DNA of 64,000 bases, from NCBI GenBank assembly GCA_024231975.1, contig JAAEQB010000111.1, positions 124,001 through 188,000 on the forward strand, in the 5' to 3' direction. Every line of letters begins with the position of its first letter. The stretch's first letter is position 1. This document shows, piece after piece, positions 33,745-40,698 of the stretch. Made by a program: the position numbers and the translations under genes. The notes below the pieces were generated by a model that had not been told where the DNA came from, searched no databases, and saw only the letters and a program-made list of their open reading frames with translations. The DNA is from Allobosea sp. (GTDB lineage: Bacteria; Pseudomonadota; Alphaproteobacteria; Rhizobiales; Beijerinckiaceae).

Positions 33745-34671
33745 CTATGGTGTTGGGAAGAAGTTGCTCGGCAGGTTGCCGGGGCGCGTTGTCGACTCGG
33801 TCCGCACCGGCTCTCTCGCTCCGGTCCCATAGCCCCTGTCGAAGGCGGTGCCGTCCTGCTCGTTGCAGGTCGGCCGCTGCGGGTTCTTGGCGATGGCCGC
33901 CGATTTGGGGAAGGCAGTGTTCTCGACCGCGTCGGTGGTTGGCTGGCCGATATCGATGCGCGAGGTCACCATGCTGATGGTCGGCTTCGCGGTCGGCGTG
34001 GTCCAGCCGAGCGTGCCATGCCAGATGATGTGCCAGCCGATCCGCGCCAGATGATGCACCGTCGAGCCGCGTTCCCGTGCGACGAAATAGGCGATGAAGC
34101 CTTCGTCGCGCCGTGCCGTGTGGAGGAAGTTCGGCGCAGGCACCTTGCTGTTGGTCTGGCGCAGGGGGAATGGGTTGTTGGGGTGGTCGCCGAGCTTGTA
34201 GGTCACCAGGAAGCCCTTGGTGCCGGTGGTCTGGTCGGTGATGACCTGATTGCTCGGGTCGAAGATCATCTCGTCGACGGTCGGCAGGTCGCCGTCGCCG
34301 TCCAGCGACGGATTGGTGCCGAAGGCGGATTTGAGGTTGACGACGATGCTGCCTTCATTGGCCATCCGCCCGGCATAGTGCGCCTCGTAGACGACGATGT
34401 CGGCGACGAGGATCATCCCGAATTCCCAGTTGGTCGTCAGGTCGATCTTGTCCTGCTGGTTGGCGGGATCGCCCGACATCAGCACGCTGCCCGTGCAGGT
34501 GATCATCGGGCCGGTGTGGCCGGGATGCCCAGCCGGATCGTCGGCCGCGGCGCGGCGAGCGTTGGTCGTGCAGTGCAGCAAAGCGTGCTCGGTGCCGACA
34601 TGGATGTCGGTACGTGAGCCGCCCTTGCTGGCGGTGATCGTGGCGGTGCCGGGAGCGATCGCGACAACCAT
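33745..34671 (-). CDS. Protein of unknown function with a BIG2-like N-terminal remnant
   Basis: I do not recognise the 308-residue protein. The first 27 residues (VAIAPGTATITASKGG, then TDIHVGT) resemble the final strands of a bacterial Ig-like BIG2 domain; the preceding strands are missing, so this may be a truncated or re-purposed end. The rest is Thr/Asn/Asp-rich with short motifs such as DGDGDLPTVDEM that could bind calcium, and HHLARIGWHIIWHGTLGW. There is no signal peptide. GGAG is 5 bases before the ATG. It lies 52 bases downstream of a peptidoglycan-binding gene, so the two are likely co-expressed. The region 33600-33740 downstream is AT-rich compared with its surroundings. Confidence 0.7.
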   Translation of the reverse strand: MVVAIAPGTATITASKGGSRTDIHVGTEHALLHCTTNARRAAADDPAGHPGHTGPMITCTGSVLMSGDPANQQDKIDLTTNWEFGMILVADIVVYEAHYAGRMANEGSIVVNLKSAFGTNPSLDGDGDLPTVDEMIFDPSNQVITDQTTGTKGFLVTYKLGDHPNNPFPLRQTNSKVPAPNFLHTARRDEGFIAYFVARERGSTVHHLARIGWHIIWHGTLGWTTPTAKPTISMVTSRIDIGQPTTDAVENTAFPKSAAIAKNPQRPTCNEQDGTAFDRGYGTGAREPVRTESTTRPGNLPSNFFPTP

Positions 34672-34723
34672 GGCTTCTCCTGCGGTTATCCGGCTGTCTG
34701 ATGTCTTCGGGCGGGGCGTCGAT

Positions 34724-35086
34724 CTAGCGAACCGCTGCGCTGTGCGTGCGCGCCTTGGCGGCTTCGGCGCGCCGGTTGAGGGCGCTCACCGCGATGATGG
34801 CGCGCTCCAGCGCCGCCAAGGTCAGCGGCCCGACGATGGCGTCGGCGACGAGTCCATTGGCCGTCTGGAAACTGCGCACCCGGTTCGCCGTTTCCGGGCC
34901 GAAGATGCCGTCGGGCAGGGTGCGGCCCTGGCCGGTCGAGTTCGGCATCGCCATGCCGAGATCGATCAGAGCGAGCTGGATGATGGCGACGGCATCGCCG
35001 CGCTCGCCCTGCTTCAGCGGCGGCGCGTTCTCGGCGGCCTTCCTGAGCCGGTCATTCTTCGAAAAGCGCGGCGAGCTGAGCGGCAT
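34724..35086 (-). CDS. Peptidoglycan-binding domain protein (PGB_1)
   Basis: The 120-residue protein contains one peptidoglycan-binding domain of the three-helix PG_binding_1 type: LKQGERGDAVAIIQLALIDL, GIFGPETANRVRSFQTANGL and DAIVGPLTLAALE (about residues 23-100). There is no signal peptide, so export by an alternative route or a cytosolic phage/effector-like use are both possible. The ATG at 35086 is preceded by AGGA. It is upstream of the unknown gene ending at 33745, with which it forms a pair. Confidence 0.82.
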   Translation of the reverse strand: MPLSSPRFSKNDRLRKAAENAPPLKQGERGDAVAIIQLALIDLGMAMPNSTGQGRTLPDGIFGPETANRVRSFQTANGLVADAIVGPLTLAALERAIIAVSALNRRAEAAKARTHSAAVR

Positions 35087-35171
35087 GGTCTTCGATCCTG
35101 CCCGTCCCCCATGACCCAAGGTTAGTTCGGGCCCGGAGGAGGGGTCAAGGACCGCGCAAGGCTCTCTCGGT

Positions 35172-36371
35172 TTACGCCGCCGGCAGGCAGGCCGGGCCGA
35201 GCGGCTCGAAGCTCTTGTAGGTCAGGATGAACTCCTGATGGCCGAGCTCTTCCGACTTGGTCCGTCCACCCTGCGCCAGCGAGACGACGAGATTGCGGAT
35301 CTCCGTGCCGACCTCGTCGAGGCTGGCCCGGCCTTCGAGGATGCGGCCGGCATCGACGTCCATGTCGTCGCTCATCCGGCGATAGGTCTCCGGATTGGCG
35401 CAGATCTTCACCACCGGCGAGATCGCCGAGCCGACGACCGAGCCGCGCCCGGTGACGAAGAGCACGCAATGCGCGCCGCAGGCGATCAGTTCGGCGATCT
35501 CGGCATTGTCGTTGATGTTGGGGAAGCCGAAGCGGACCTCGCCATCCGGCACGACGTCGAGCAGATAGAGCCCGCCGCGCGGCGGCACGTCGCCGGGCTT
35601 GAGCAGCCCCGAGATCGGCGATGCCCCGGACTTGGCATAGGCGCCCATCGACTTCTCCTCGATGGTCGAGAGCCCGCCCTCGGCATTGCCGGCGGCGAAG
35701 GAGCCGTAGCCGAGCGTCGCGTAATAGCGCGCCGCCTTGGCCACCGATTTCTCCAGCTCGACGCCGAGCTCGGGCGTGATCGCGCGCGCCGCCATGATGT
35801 GCTCGCAGCCGATCAGCTCGCCGGTCTCCTCGAAGATGCAGGAGGCGCCCTCGGCGATGAGCTGGTCGAAGGCGCGGCCGGCCGCCGGGTTGCCGGTGAT
35901 GCCGGAGGTGCCGTCCGAGCCGCCGCAGACGGTGCCGATCACCAGCTCGCTGACCTGCATCGGCACGGTCTCGGCGGCGTCGAGCGCGATGCGCTGCTCC
36001 TCCACCCAGGCGCGGCCTTCCTTGATCGAGGCGCGCGTGCCGCCGGTGCCCTGGATCACGATGGTCTTCACCGGCCGGCCGGTGGCGCGTACCACCCGCT
36101 CCAGCGCGTATTTGTTGAAGCTCTCGCAGCCGAGCGAGACCAAGAGCACCGCTCCGACATTGGGATGGGTGCAGAGCTGCTCCATCATCCGCTCGGCGTA
36201 AGGGTTGGGGTAGCAGCCCGGGAAGCCGATGGCGTGGACCTCGTGCTCGCGCCAGGGCAGGGCGATCTCGCGCGCGACATGGTGGGCGCACTCGACCAGA
36301 TAGGCGACGGCGACGACGTTGCGGATGCCCTTGCGGCCGTCGCTGCGGAGGTAGCCCCTGAGCTCGCTCAT
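35172..36371 (-). CDS. UxaA-family hydro-lyase, large (C-terminal) subunit
   Basis: The 399-residue protein matches the C-terminal part of altronate/galactarate dehydratases and sulfolactate sulfo-lyase SuyB: GRKGIRNVVAVAYLVECAHHVA, GFPGCYPNPYAERMM, LLVSLGCES, GTVCGGSDGTSGITGNPAAG. The Cys residues in these blocks are candidate iron-cluster ligands. Its ATG overlaps the stop of the small-subunit gene by 4 bases, so the two form one enzyme. The substrate, a sugar acid or a 2-hydroxy acid, cannot be fixed from sequence. The frame extends to 36827 but the extra part is the antiframe of the upstream genes. Confidence 0.9.
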   Translation of the reverse strand: MSELRGYLRSDGRKGIRNVVAVAYLVECAHHVAREIALPWREHEVHAIGFPGCYPNPYAERMMEQLCTHPNVGAVLLVSLGCESFNKYALERVVRATGRPVKTIVIQGTGGTRASIKEGRAWVEEQRIALDAAETVPMQVSELVIGTVCGGSDGTSGITGNPAAGRAFDQLIAEGASCIFEETGELIGCEHIMAARAITPELGVELEKSVAKAARYYATLGYGSFAAGNAEGGLSTIEEKSMGAYAKSGASPISGLLKPGDVPPRGGLYLLDVVPDGEVRFGFPNINDNAEIAELIACGAHCVLFVTGRGSVVGSAISPVVKICANPETYRRMSDDMDVDAGRILEGRASLDEVGTEIRNLVVSLAQGGRTKSEELGHQEFILTYKSFEPLGPACLPAA

Positions 36372-36685
36372 TGTGCCGCTCCCGCCTTGCGCTCGTCCTC
36401 GAGATGATAGGTCGGCGTGTAGTCGCTCTTCATGTTCTGGACATGGACATGGTGGCCGGCCGCGATGGCGATCGTCGCCACGCCGATCGGCGCGCCGTAT
36501 TTCAGGATCTTCTCGCCGGGCGCGATGGCGCGCCGGGCGATCTTGTGGGCGAGCGCGATGTCGCGGTCGATCACCGCCGGACCCGTGCCGGTCTCGATGG
36601 TCTCGCCCGCCGGCAGGCGGGTGCGCGCGACGAAGACGTTGTCGCGCGGGTCGAGCAGGATCAGGCGGGGATCGTGCTGGGGCAT
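36368..36685 (-). CDS. UxaA-family hydro-lyase, small (SAF-domain) subunit
   Basis: The 105-residue protein is a SAF domain, the N-terminal part of fused altronate dehydratase or the separate SuyA-type small subunit: NVFVARTRLPAGETIETGTG, IALAHKIARRAIAPGEKILKYG, IGVATIAIAAGHHVHVQNM. The ATG shares its first base with the stop of the RraA-like gene and its own stop overlaps the large-subunit start, so all three genes are translationally coupled. Confidence 0.9.
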   Translation of the reverse strand: MPQHDPRLILLDPRDNVFVARTRLPAGETIETGTGPAVIDRDIALAHKIARRAIAPGEKILKYGAPIGVATIAIAAGHHVHVQNMKSDYTPTYHLEDERKAGAAQ

Positions 36686-37332
36686 CAGAACTTGCCGAAT
36701 TGCAGATAGGCCTGCTGGGGATCGGTGCCGGCGAGGATGGCGGTGCGGACCTTGTTCTCGGCCGAGATCGCCGTCTCGGACTTCTCCAGCACTTCCTCGA
36801 TGATCTCCACGGGAATGCGAACGACACCGTCGCGGTCGGCGAGGATGTAGTCGCCCGGCCGGATCCAGACCTCGCCGATCTTGATCGGCTCGTCGACCGC
36901 CTTGGGCAGCCAGACGCCGACGATGTCGCGCGGCGTATAGGCCTTGAAATAGGCCTGGAAGCCCATCTCGACCATGAATTCGGTGTCGCGGGACAGGCCG
37001 TCGATGACGCAGCCGCGCACGCCCTTGTTCTTCAGCGTCTCGGCCGAGAGCTCGCCCATCAGCGCGACCTCCTCGGTGTTGGGCTGGCAGACCCAGACAT
37101 GGCCGGGCTTGGCGGCGGAGAGCAGGCCGGTCCAGCCGAGCAGGGTCTCGTGTGCGTCGAACTCGCCGGTCTTGCCCTCGACGGTGAAGGCCGGGCCGGC
37201 CAGCTTCACGCCGGGCAGCAGCGGGCGCAGCGCCGGCGGCAAGGTGAAGTCCTTCAGGCCCATGGCGCGCATCGTGTCGTGGATGATGCCGGTGTAGCAG
37301 CGTTCGAGGCGCTCGGTCAGCGTATCCGTCAT
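36685..37332 (-). CDS. RraA-like protein (HMG/CHA aldolase or oxaloacetate decarboxylase family)
   Basis: The 215-residue RraA-fold protein is likely an aldolase or decarboxylase on 2-oxo acids, not the RNase E regulator. Visible are IIHDTMRAMG, VWVCQPN, LMGELSAETLKNKGVRGCVIDGLSRD (conserved Arg-Asp) and PGDYILADRDGVVRIP. GGAGG stands 5 bases before the ATG at 37332, so the longer frame to 37494 is rejected. It leads an operon with the split UxaA hydro-lyase, suggesting a sugar-acid pathway where dehydration is followed by cleavage. Confidence 0.9.
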   Translation of the reverse strand: MTDTLTERLERCYTGIIHDTMRAMGLKDFTLPPALRPLLPGVKLAGPAFTVEGKTGEFDAHETLLGWTGLLSAAKPGHVWVCQPNTEEVALMGELSAETLKNKGVRGCVIDGLSRDTEFMVEMGFQAYFKAYTPRDIVGVWLPKAVDEPIKIGEVWIRPGDYILADRDGVVRIPVEIIEEVLEKSETAISAENKVRTAILAGTDPQQAYLQFGKF

Positions 37333-37430
37333 GGTTCCTCCGGTAACGGCCGCTCCGGCGGCCTTGGGAGCACCTTGCGCAGAGGGGCGCGCGCCCGGCA
37401 AGTGCGGATTTTGCAGCGCTGGCGTGCGTA

Positions 37431-37443
37431 TTAAACGATTTAA
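37431..37443. promoter_or_regulatory. AT-rich dyad upstream of the RraA/UxaA operon
   Basis: TTAAA-CGA-TTTAA lies in an AT-rich pocket about 100 bases upstream of the RraA-like start. It could be an operator for a regulator encoded elsewhere. Confidence 0.4.
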
Positions 37444-37515
37444 ATTGCCGAAATTGGCTATTTTCTCGTTCTGATTGTGTTGGCGGAACGGCATGCGCGA
37501 TCGCGCGAGGCAGCC

Positions 37516-38262
37516 TCAGCCCACCCGTTCCCAACCCTGCGGCATCAGGCGCTCCTGCGGCAGGAAGCGGGCCTTGTAGGCCATTTTGGGCGAGCCCTCG
37601 ACCCAGTAGCCGAGATAGACATAGGGCAGGCCGAGCTTGCGGGCGCGCTCGACATGCTCGAGCACCATGAAGGTGCCGAGCGAGCGCGCTTCGAGCGCGG
37701 GGTCGTAGACCGAATAGACCATGGAGAGCCCGTCGCTCAGCCGGTCGGTGAGGGCGAAGGCGAAGAGGTCGCCCTGGCCGCGGCCGGTGAAGCCGCTATC
37801 GGGGCCGCGCCTGCGGTATTCGATCAGGCTGGTCTCGACATGGGTGTCCTCGACCATCATGGCGAAGTCGAGCGCCGACATCGTCGCCATGCCGCCTTCG
37901 GGATGGCGATCATCGAGATAGCCGCGGAACAGCGAATAGTGCTCCGAGCGCGGCTGCGGCGGCAGCGCCTCGCCGATCAGGTCGCTGTTGTGTGAGAGGA
38001 TCTTGCGGAAGGTGCGCGACGGCCGGAAATCGGCGACGACGATCCTGACCGAGATGCAGGCCCGGCAGGTCTCGCAGGCTGGGCGGTAGGCGATGCTCTG
38101 CGAGCGCCGGAAGCCGCCTTGCGAGAGCACGTCGTTGAGGTCGCGCGCCCGCGCACCGACGAGGTGCGTGAACACCTTGCGCTCCTCGCGGCCCGGCAGA
38201 TAGGGGCAGGGCGTCGGCGAGGTCAGGTAGAATTGCGGGGCATCCCGCAAAGGACGTGTCAC
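37516..38262 (-). CDS. bpt: Aspartate/glutamate leucyltransferase (arginyltransferase-like)
   Basis: Attaches Leu from leucyl-tRNA to N-terminal Asp or Glu of proteins, which then enter the ClpS-ClpAP N-end rule route. The 248-residue protein has TPCPYLPGREERKVFTHL at the N-terminus, the CETCRACISVRI Cys cluster, and LFAFALTDRLSDGLSMVYSVYDP. The start is a GTG at 38262; a GGAG lies 10 bases upstream. It is a common neighbour of hemB and RDD genes in Hyphomicrobiales. Confidence 0.95.
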   Translation of the reverse strand: MTRPLRDAPQFYLTSPTPCPYLPGREERKVFTHLVGARARDLNDVLSQGGFRRSQSIAYRPACETCRACISVRIVVADFRPSRTFRKILSHNSDLIGEALPPQPRSEHYSLFRGYLDDRHPEGGMATMSALDFAMMVEDTHVETSLIEYRRRGPDSGFTGRGQGDLFAFALTDRLSDGLSMVYSVYDPALEARSLGTFMVLEHVERARKLGLPYVYLGYWVEGSPKMAYKARFLPQERLMPQGWERVG

Positions 38263-38427
38263 GTGAGGCAGGCTCCGGAACCGCCGAATTCAACCTGAGT
38301 TTAGCAGTCGGCGCGGCGGCAACAAGCGGCAAGCCTGCGGCGGCCGCACCGCATGGGATAACCTTGGCGTCGGTGCTAGTCTGCTGGCGCGAAAAGGCCG
38401 GGAAGCCCCCGGAAACAGGGGGATGCG

Positions 38428-39258
38428 ATGCAGACCGAAACGGTCGCGTTGACCCGTGAGAAGGAAACCCTGCTGATCACGCTCTGGGCCAAGGCCGGCG
38501 AGAGCCTGCTGCCGGATTCCCTGCTCAGGGACCGTTTCGCCGCCGAGGCCGCGGCGCGGCTCGACTATGATTTCGCCAGGCTCAAGGTCGATCGCGATTT
38601 GATGGTCGGGCTCGCCATGCGCGCCCATACGCTCGACGGCTGGACGCGCGAGTTTCTCGCAAGCCGTGGCGATGCCATCGTCCTGCATCTCGGCTGCGGA
38701 CTCGACAGCCGTATCTTCCGGATCGACCCGCCGGCTGGCATCGACTGGTACGATGTCGATTACCCGGAGGTGATCGCGCTCCGCAAAAAGCTCTATCCGG
38801 AGCGCGACGGTTATCACCTGCTCGGCAGTTCGGTGACCGAACTGGGTTGGCTCGACGGCGTGCCGCGGGATCGCCCGGCGATGATCGTGGCCGAGGGGCT
38901 GCTGCCCTACCTACCCGAGGAGGAAGTGCCGCTGCTGCTGGAGCGATTGGTACGGCACTTCCCCGCGGGCGAGATCGTCTTCGACGCCTATAGTCCGCTC
39001 GGCCTCAAGCTGATCGCCCTGCAGCCCTCGATCAAGGCGACCGGCGCGGTGCTGCACTGGTCACTCGCCGATCCCGCTGAGCTTGAACGGCAGGTACCGG
39101 GCCTTGAACTGGTCACCGAGCTCACGGCCTATGACCCTGACGGCTACGACCCGGCCCAGATTGCCCGGATGTCCTGGCCGGCGCGCTTTGCGATGCAGTT
39201 CTTCTCGCTGATCCCGCCGCTGGCACGTATCGGGCTGTTGCTGCGGTACCGCTTTTGA
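38428..39258 (+). CDS. Class I SAM methyltransferase, LCM/PPM-like family
   Basis: The 276-residue protein belongs to the leucine-carboxyl-methyltransferase fold, also seen in polyketide O-methyltransferases: HLGCGLDSRIFRID is motif I, WYDVDYPEVIALRKKLYP binds the SAM ribose, and MIVAEGLLPYLPEEEVPLLLERL is the conserved block after strand 4. The target is unknown. It lies alone between bpt and an RDD gene; a palindromic repeat follows. Confidence 0.88.
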   Translation: MQTETVALTREKETLLITLWAKAGESLLPDSLLRDRFAAEAAARLDYDFARLKVDRDLMVGLAMRAHTLDGWTREFLASRGDAIVLHLGCGLDSRIFRIDPPAGIDWYDVDYPEVIALRKKLYPERDGYHLLGSSVTELGWLDGVPRDRPAMIVAEGLLPYLPEEEVPLLLERLVRHFPAGEIVFDAYSPLGLKLIALQPSIKATGAVLHWSLADPAELERQVPGLELVTELTAYDPDGYDPAQIARMSWPARFAMQFFSLIPPLARIGLLLRYRF

Positions 39259-39284
39259 AATGTGTCGATTGGTTGACACCCTCC

Positions 39285-39403
39285 AGCCCTCATCCTGAGG
39301 AGCGCTCTGCAAGAGCGCGTCTCGAAGGATGCTCCAGCTGGTTCCCGAGCCTCCTGAAGCATCCTTCGAGACGCCGCTGACGCGGCTCCTCAGGATGAGG
39401 GCT
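39285..39403. repeat. Long nested palindromic repeat
   Basis: Outer arms AGCCCTCATCCTGAGGAG and CTCCTCAGGATGAGGGCT (18 bases each, perfect) enclose inner arms GCGTCTCGAAGGATGC and GCATCCTTCGAGACGC. The 119-base element lies between the methyltransferase and RDD genes, whose 3' ends converge. Elements of this sequence type are abundant in Methylobacterium/Bosea-like genomes. Confidence 0.85.
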
Positions 39404-39438
39404 TGGGTGGGGGAGCGCCGGGTGGGTGAGCGCGCGCC

Positions 39439-39912
39439 TCAGGCGCGCACGACCACCAGCCCGGTCAGGATGTCGTGACCGAGGCGTCGGTCCTCGCGCA
39501 CCAGCCCGCAGGCGACATCGAGGAACCAGAGGCCGACCGTGCCGGCGGCGACATAGAAGAACAGTGCGTGCACCGCAGCCGCCAGCGCATCGGGCCGGCC
39601 GCCCGAAGCTGTCTCGACCCGAAGACCGGCCATGCGCATGCCGAGCGTCGCCTGCTTGCGCCCGCCGATGGTGATGGCGGCATAGCCGAGCGCGACTGCG
39701 ATCGTCGCGCCGCCCATCAGCAGCCAGGTCAGGCCGAAGGTGACGATGCCCAGGATCGCGAGCAGGAACCAGACCATGCTGCCGAGGATGAACAGCACGA
39801 CGACGTCGCCGATCCAGGCGAACAGGCGCGAGCCGAGCACGCCGCGCGTATCCTGCAGCGGCCGGTCCTCCAGCGCGACGATCGGCGGCTGGCGATAGGA
39901 CGGGTTCGACAT
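39439..39912 (-). CDS. RDD-family membrane protein
   Basis: The 157-residue protein has the RDD family design: SRLFAWIGDVVVLF with the Arg and two acidic residues, then four membrane helices (about 31-52, 57-78, 100-125), with GRKQATLGMRMAGLRV and LGHDILTGLVVV motifs. RDD proteins are small transport- or stress-linked membrane proteins with no fixed function. The ATG at 39912 gives MSNPSYRQPP; ATG 39930 is an alternative. The gene is 58 bases from the first direct repeat. Confidence 0.85.
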   Translation of the reverse strand: MSNPSYRQPPIVALEDRPLQDTRGVLGSRLFAWIGDVVVLFILGSMVWFLLAILGIVTFGLTWLLMGGATIAVALGYAAITIGGRKQATLGMRMAGLRVETASGGRPDALAAAVHALFFYVAAGTVGLWFLDVACGLVREDRRLGHDILTGLVVVRA

Positions 39913-39970
39913 CGACGTTGAATTCCTCATTGCTCAGGGGCCGAGATGGCCCACCAAGCAATAATGTTTG

Positions 39971-39995
39971 ATCAGCCAGCCGGTTCCGCAAGGCC
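39971..39995. repeat. Left direct repeat of the ParDE cassette
   Basis: The 25 bases match the copy at 40674-40698 at 24 positions (ATCAGCCAGCCGGT, then T instead of C, then CCGCAAGGCC). On the minus strand it would encode GLAEPAG-stop, a second copy of the ilvA C-terminus. Confidence 0.85.
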
Positions 39996-40103
39996 ATTGG
40001 TGAAGAGCCGCGCCGTTTTGGCGCGAATGGGCCAAGCGTCGGCGATAACAAACCTTGCTAAAGCCTGTGGTCGATCCCACACTCGAACGATCGGAGATCG
40101 GCC

Positions 40104-40361
40104 ATGAACATCAACGTATCGCTGCCGGAGGAACTGCTCCGCTTCATCAAGGCGAAGGTGGAGACCGGCCGCTATACCTCCTCTAGTGAGGTCGTGCGGG
40201 AGGCGCTGCGCCTGCTCGAAAAGCATGACGAGCAGGAGGCCGAGAAGCTGCGCTGGCTGCAGCAGGCCTGGAAGGAGGGCGTCGAAAGCGGCGATGGTGG
40301 CGAGCTTGATCTGGCCGCCATCAAGGCTGAAGGTCGTCGGCGCCTCTCTGCGAAAGTCTGA
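40104..40361 (+). CDS. parD: ParD-family antitoxin
   Basis: The 85-residue ribbon-helix-helix antitoxin (MNINVSLPEELLRFIKAKVE, TSSSEVVREALRLLEKH) neutralises ParE and represses its own promoter. The C-terminal tail binds the toxin. GGAG lies 9 bases upstream, within a CGATC-GGA-GATCG dyad that could be the operator. parE starts 7 bases later. The pair is a self-contained cassette between direct repeats. Confidence 0.95.
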   Translation: MNINVSLPEELLRFIKAKVETGRYTSSSEVVREALRLLEKHDEQEAEKLRWLQQAWKEGVESGDGGELDLAAIKAEGRRRLSAKV

Positions 40362-40367
40362 AATCGC

Positions 40368-40664
40368 ATGAGCTTCGTCCACTATAGCAAGCGGGCGAAA
40401 CAGGATCTTCTCGACATCTGGCTCTGGATCGCCCGCGACAATGCCGGGCTCGCCGATGCAGTTCTCGATTGCATCGAGCGGCGCGCAAACAAGTTATCGC
40501 AGCATCGCGAGATCGGCGCCGCTCGGCCCGAGATCGGCGAGGGCGCGCGCGGCCTCGTCGTCGAACGTTGGCTCGTGCTCTATCGCCTAGTCGACAGTGG
40601 CGTCCAAATCGTCCGCATCGTGGACGGCACGCGGGACCTCGGCCGCCTCGGCTGGCCGGAATGA
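40368..40664 (+). CDS. parE: ParE-family toxin
   Basis: The 98-residue RelE/ParE-fold toxin (HYSKRAKQDLLDIWLWIA, SQHREIGAARPEIGEGARGL, VLYRLVDSGVQIVRIVDGTRD). ParE members inhibit DNA gyrase, RelE members cut mRNA; sequence alone favours ParE because of the ParD partner. Six bases separate parD and parE. The gene symbol denotes the toxin, not topoisomerase IV subunit B. The gene ends 9 bases before the right-hand direct repeat. Confidence 0.93.
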   Translation: MSFVHYSKRAKQDLLDIWLWIARDNAGLADAVLDCIERRANKLSQHREIGAARPEIGEGARGLVVERWLVLYRLVDSGVQIVRIVDGTRDLGRLGWPE

Positions 40665-40673
40665 GCCGGCCCC

Positions 40674-40698
40674 ATCAGCCAGCCGGTCCCGCAAGGCC
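40674..40698. repeat. Right direct repeat of the ParDE cassette (ilvA 3' end)
   Basis: This copy includes the last seven codons and the stop of the threonine dehydratase gene. Its partner lies at 39971-39995. Confidence 0.85.

Noticed and set aside
39972..40382. Minus-strand frame covering parD that ends like IlvA
   Set aside because: Only its last eight codons match IlvA; these are the duplicated repeat. The rest is the antiframe of parD.
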